Assembly: GCA_021793935.1 (NCBI GenBank)
Contig: JAJYRV010000118.1
Coordinates: 1-6,432 of the forward strand
Length of the DNA stretch: 6,432 nucleotides
DNA from: Actinomycetes bacterium
GTDB lineage: Bacteria; Actinomycetota; Actinomycetes; Actinomycetales; Beutenbergiaceae
Direction of reading: 5' to 3'
The position numbers and the translations under genes are program-made. The notes under the pieces are model-generated. The model worked only from the letters and a program-made list of their open reading frames with translations, was not told where the DNA came from and made no database searches. Each line of letters begins with the position of its first letter. Within the stretch, counting starts at the first letter, position 1. Positions 5,824 through 6,432 of the stretch are shown in pieces.

Positions 5824-6432
5824 GTGCGCAAAGTCTTCACCTCAGAACTCTCCCATATCGGTGAGGATCTCACCGCGATGAGCAAGCAGGTCCACACGGC
5901 GATCACCACCGCCTCACAGGCGCTGCTACGCAGCGACCTCACCCTAGCCCAACAGGTGATCGCCGCCGACGACGCGATCGATGCCGCCCAGACGGAGTTG
6001 GATGAGCGCTGCGTGATGGTCCTCGCCCGGCAACAACCCGTGGCGTTCGACCTTCGGCTCGTCGTCACCGCCCTGCGGATGAGCGGTTCGCTGGAGAGGA
6101 TGGGGGATCTCGCCCGGCACATCGCCCAGACCGCCCGGCGCCGCGCCCCGGCGGCGGCCTTCCCCGAGGAGGCCCGCGAACTCTTCACCGATTTCGCTGC
6201 CGCCTCCGAACGCGTAGCGACCCGGCTGATCGAGGTGCTCACCACCCACGACCTGGAGCTCGCGCTGAGTTTGGAAGCCGACGACGACGCTCTCGACGAA
6301 CTGCATCGTCGCGCCCTGAGCATGACTCAAGCCGCCCAGTGGTCCGGCACGGCCCACCACACCGTCGACGTCACCCTCCTCGCGCGGTTCTACGAACGGT
6401 TCGGCGATCACGCCATGACGATCTCGCAGCGG
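5824..6432 (+). CDS. phoU: Phosphate transport system regulator PhoU (3' end beyond window)
   Basis: PhoU is a cytoplasmic metal-binding helical protein that couples the Pst phosphate transporter to the SenX3-type kinase and keeps it in the inactive state when phosphate is sufficient. The start is GTG with GAAAGG 7 bases upstream. The 203 residues visible begin MRKVFTSELSHIGEDL and follow the two three-helix-bundle repeats of the family. The metal-binding ExxxD motifs are ERMGD at 91-95 and ERFGD at 191-195. The usual fourth position is H99 in the first repeat and T199 in the second, rather than the Asn of the E. coli-type motif. Since the family is about 210-225 residues, only a short C-terminal tail is missing. 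The gene is divergent from senX3-regX3 across the PHO-box candidate. Confidence 0.94.
   Translation, partial: MRKVFTSELSHIGEDLTAMSKQVHTAITTASQALLRSDLTLAQQVIAADDAIDAAQTELDERCVMVLARQQPVAFDLRLVVTALRMSGSLERMGDLARHIAQTARRRAPAAAFPEEARELFTDFAAASERVATRLIEVLTTHDLELALSLEADDDALDELHRRALSMTQAAQWSGTAHHTVDVTLLARFYERFGDHAMTISQR

Noticed and set aside
5733..6411. Two long minus-strand frames opposite phoU
   Set aside because: PhoU is clearly encoded on the plus strand with both ExxxD motifs. The antisense products are low-complexity Ser/Arg- or Gly-rich translations.

Overview
The window reads as core chromosome of a high-GC Gram-positive bacterium (Actinobacteria, probably an Actinomycetales/Micrococcales relative). 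The reasons are the strong G/C bias at third codon positions, frequent GTG starts, a SenX3-RegX3-type phosphate two-component pair, an actinobacterial-type CysRS active site, and the gene order around cysS, ispF and rlmB. I could not place it to genus. No mobile elements, tRNAs, rRNAs or CRISPR repeats are visible. Every intergenic gap is short.

Left block (1-3156, minus strand): ispF (MEP-pathway cyclodiphosphate synthase), then cysS (cysteinyl-tRNA synthetase) after a 78-base gap, then rlmB (23S rRNA 2'-O-methyltransferase) overlapping cysS by 11 bases. An unidentified small ORF overlaps rlmB by ATGA and leaves the window at base 1. cysS-rlmB-orf looks translationally coupled, while cysS appears to have its own, possibly leaderless, promoter.

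Middle (3157-3878): a 227-base divergent intergenic region, then a plus-strand lipoprotein gene whose position recalls lpqE of mycobacteria. The carD and ispD genes that I recall upstream of ispF in mycobacteria are not present between ispF and this lipoprotein. The lipoprotein stop codon shares a CTAG tetranucleotide with the stop of the convergent regX3.

Right block (3875-6432): the phosphate-sensing module. On the minus strand senX3 (histidine kinase) and regX3 (response regulator) overlap by ATGA. Divergent from them on the plus strand is phoU, cut by the window end. The 141-base senX3/phoU intergenic region holds two GTTCAC-like units spaced exactly 22 bases, a good candidate PHO box for autoregulation by phosphorylated RegX3. 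PhoU is expected to keep SenX3 inactive when phosphate is plentiful. Under starvation SenX3 phosphorylates RegX3, which activates phosphate-uptake genes.

This is mainly an ordinary housekeeping and regulatory region. The points most worth checking are the PHO-box candidate, two TANNNT-7nt-GTG leaderless-start candidates, the unidentified ORF after rlmB, and the lipoprotein set against the Pho system.
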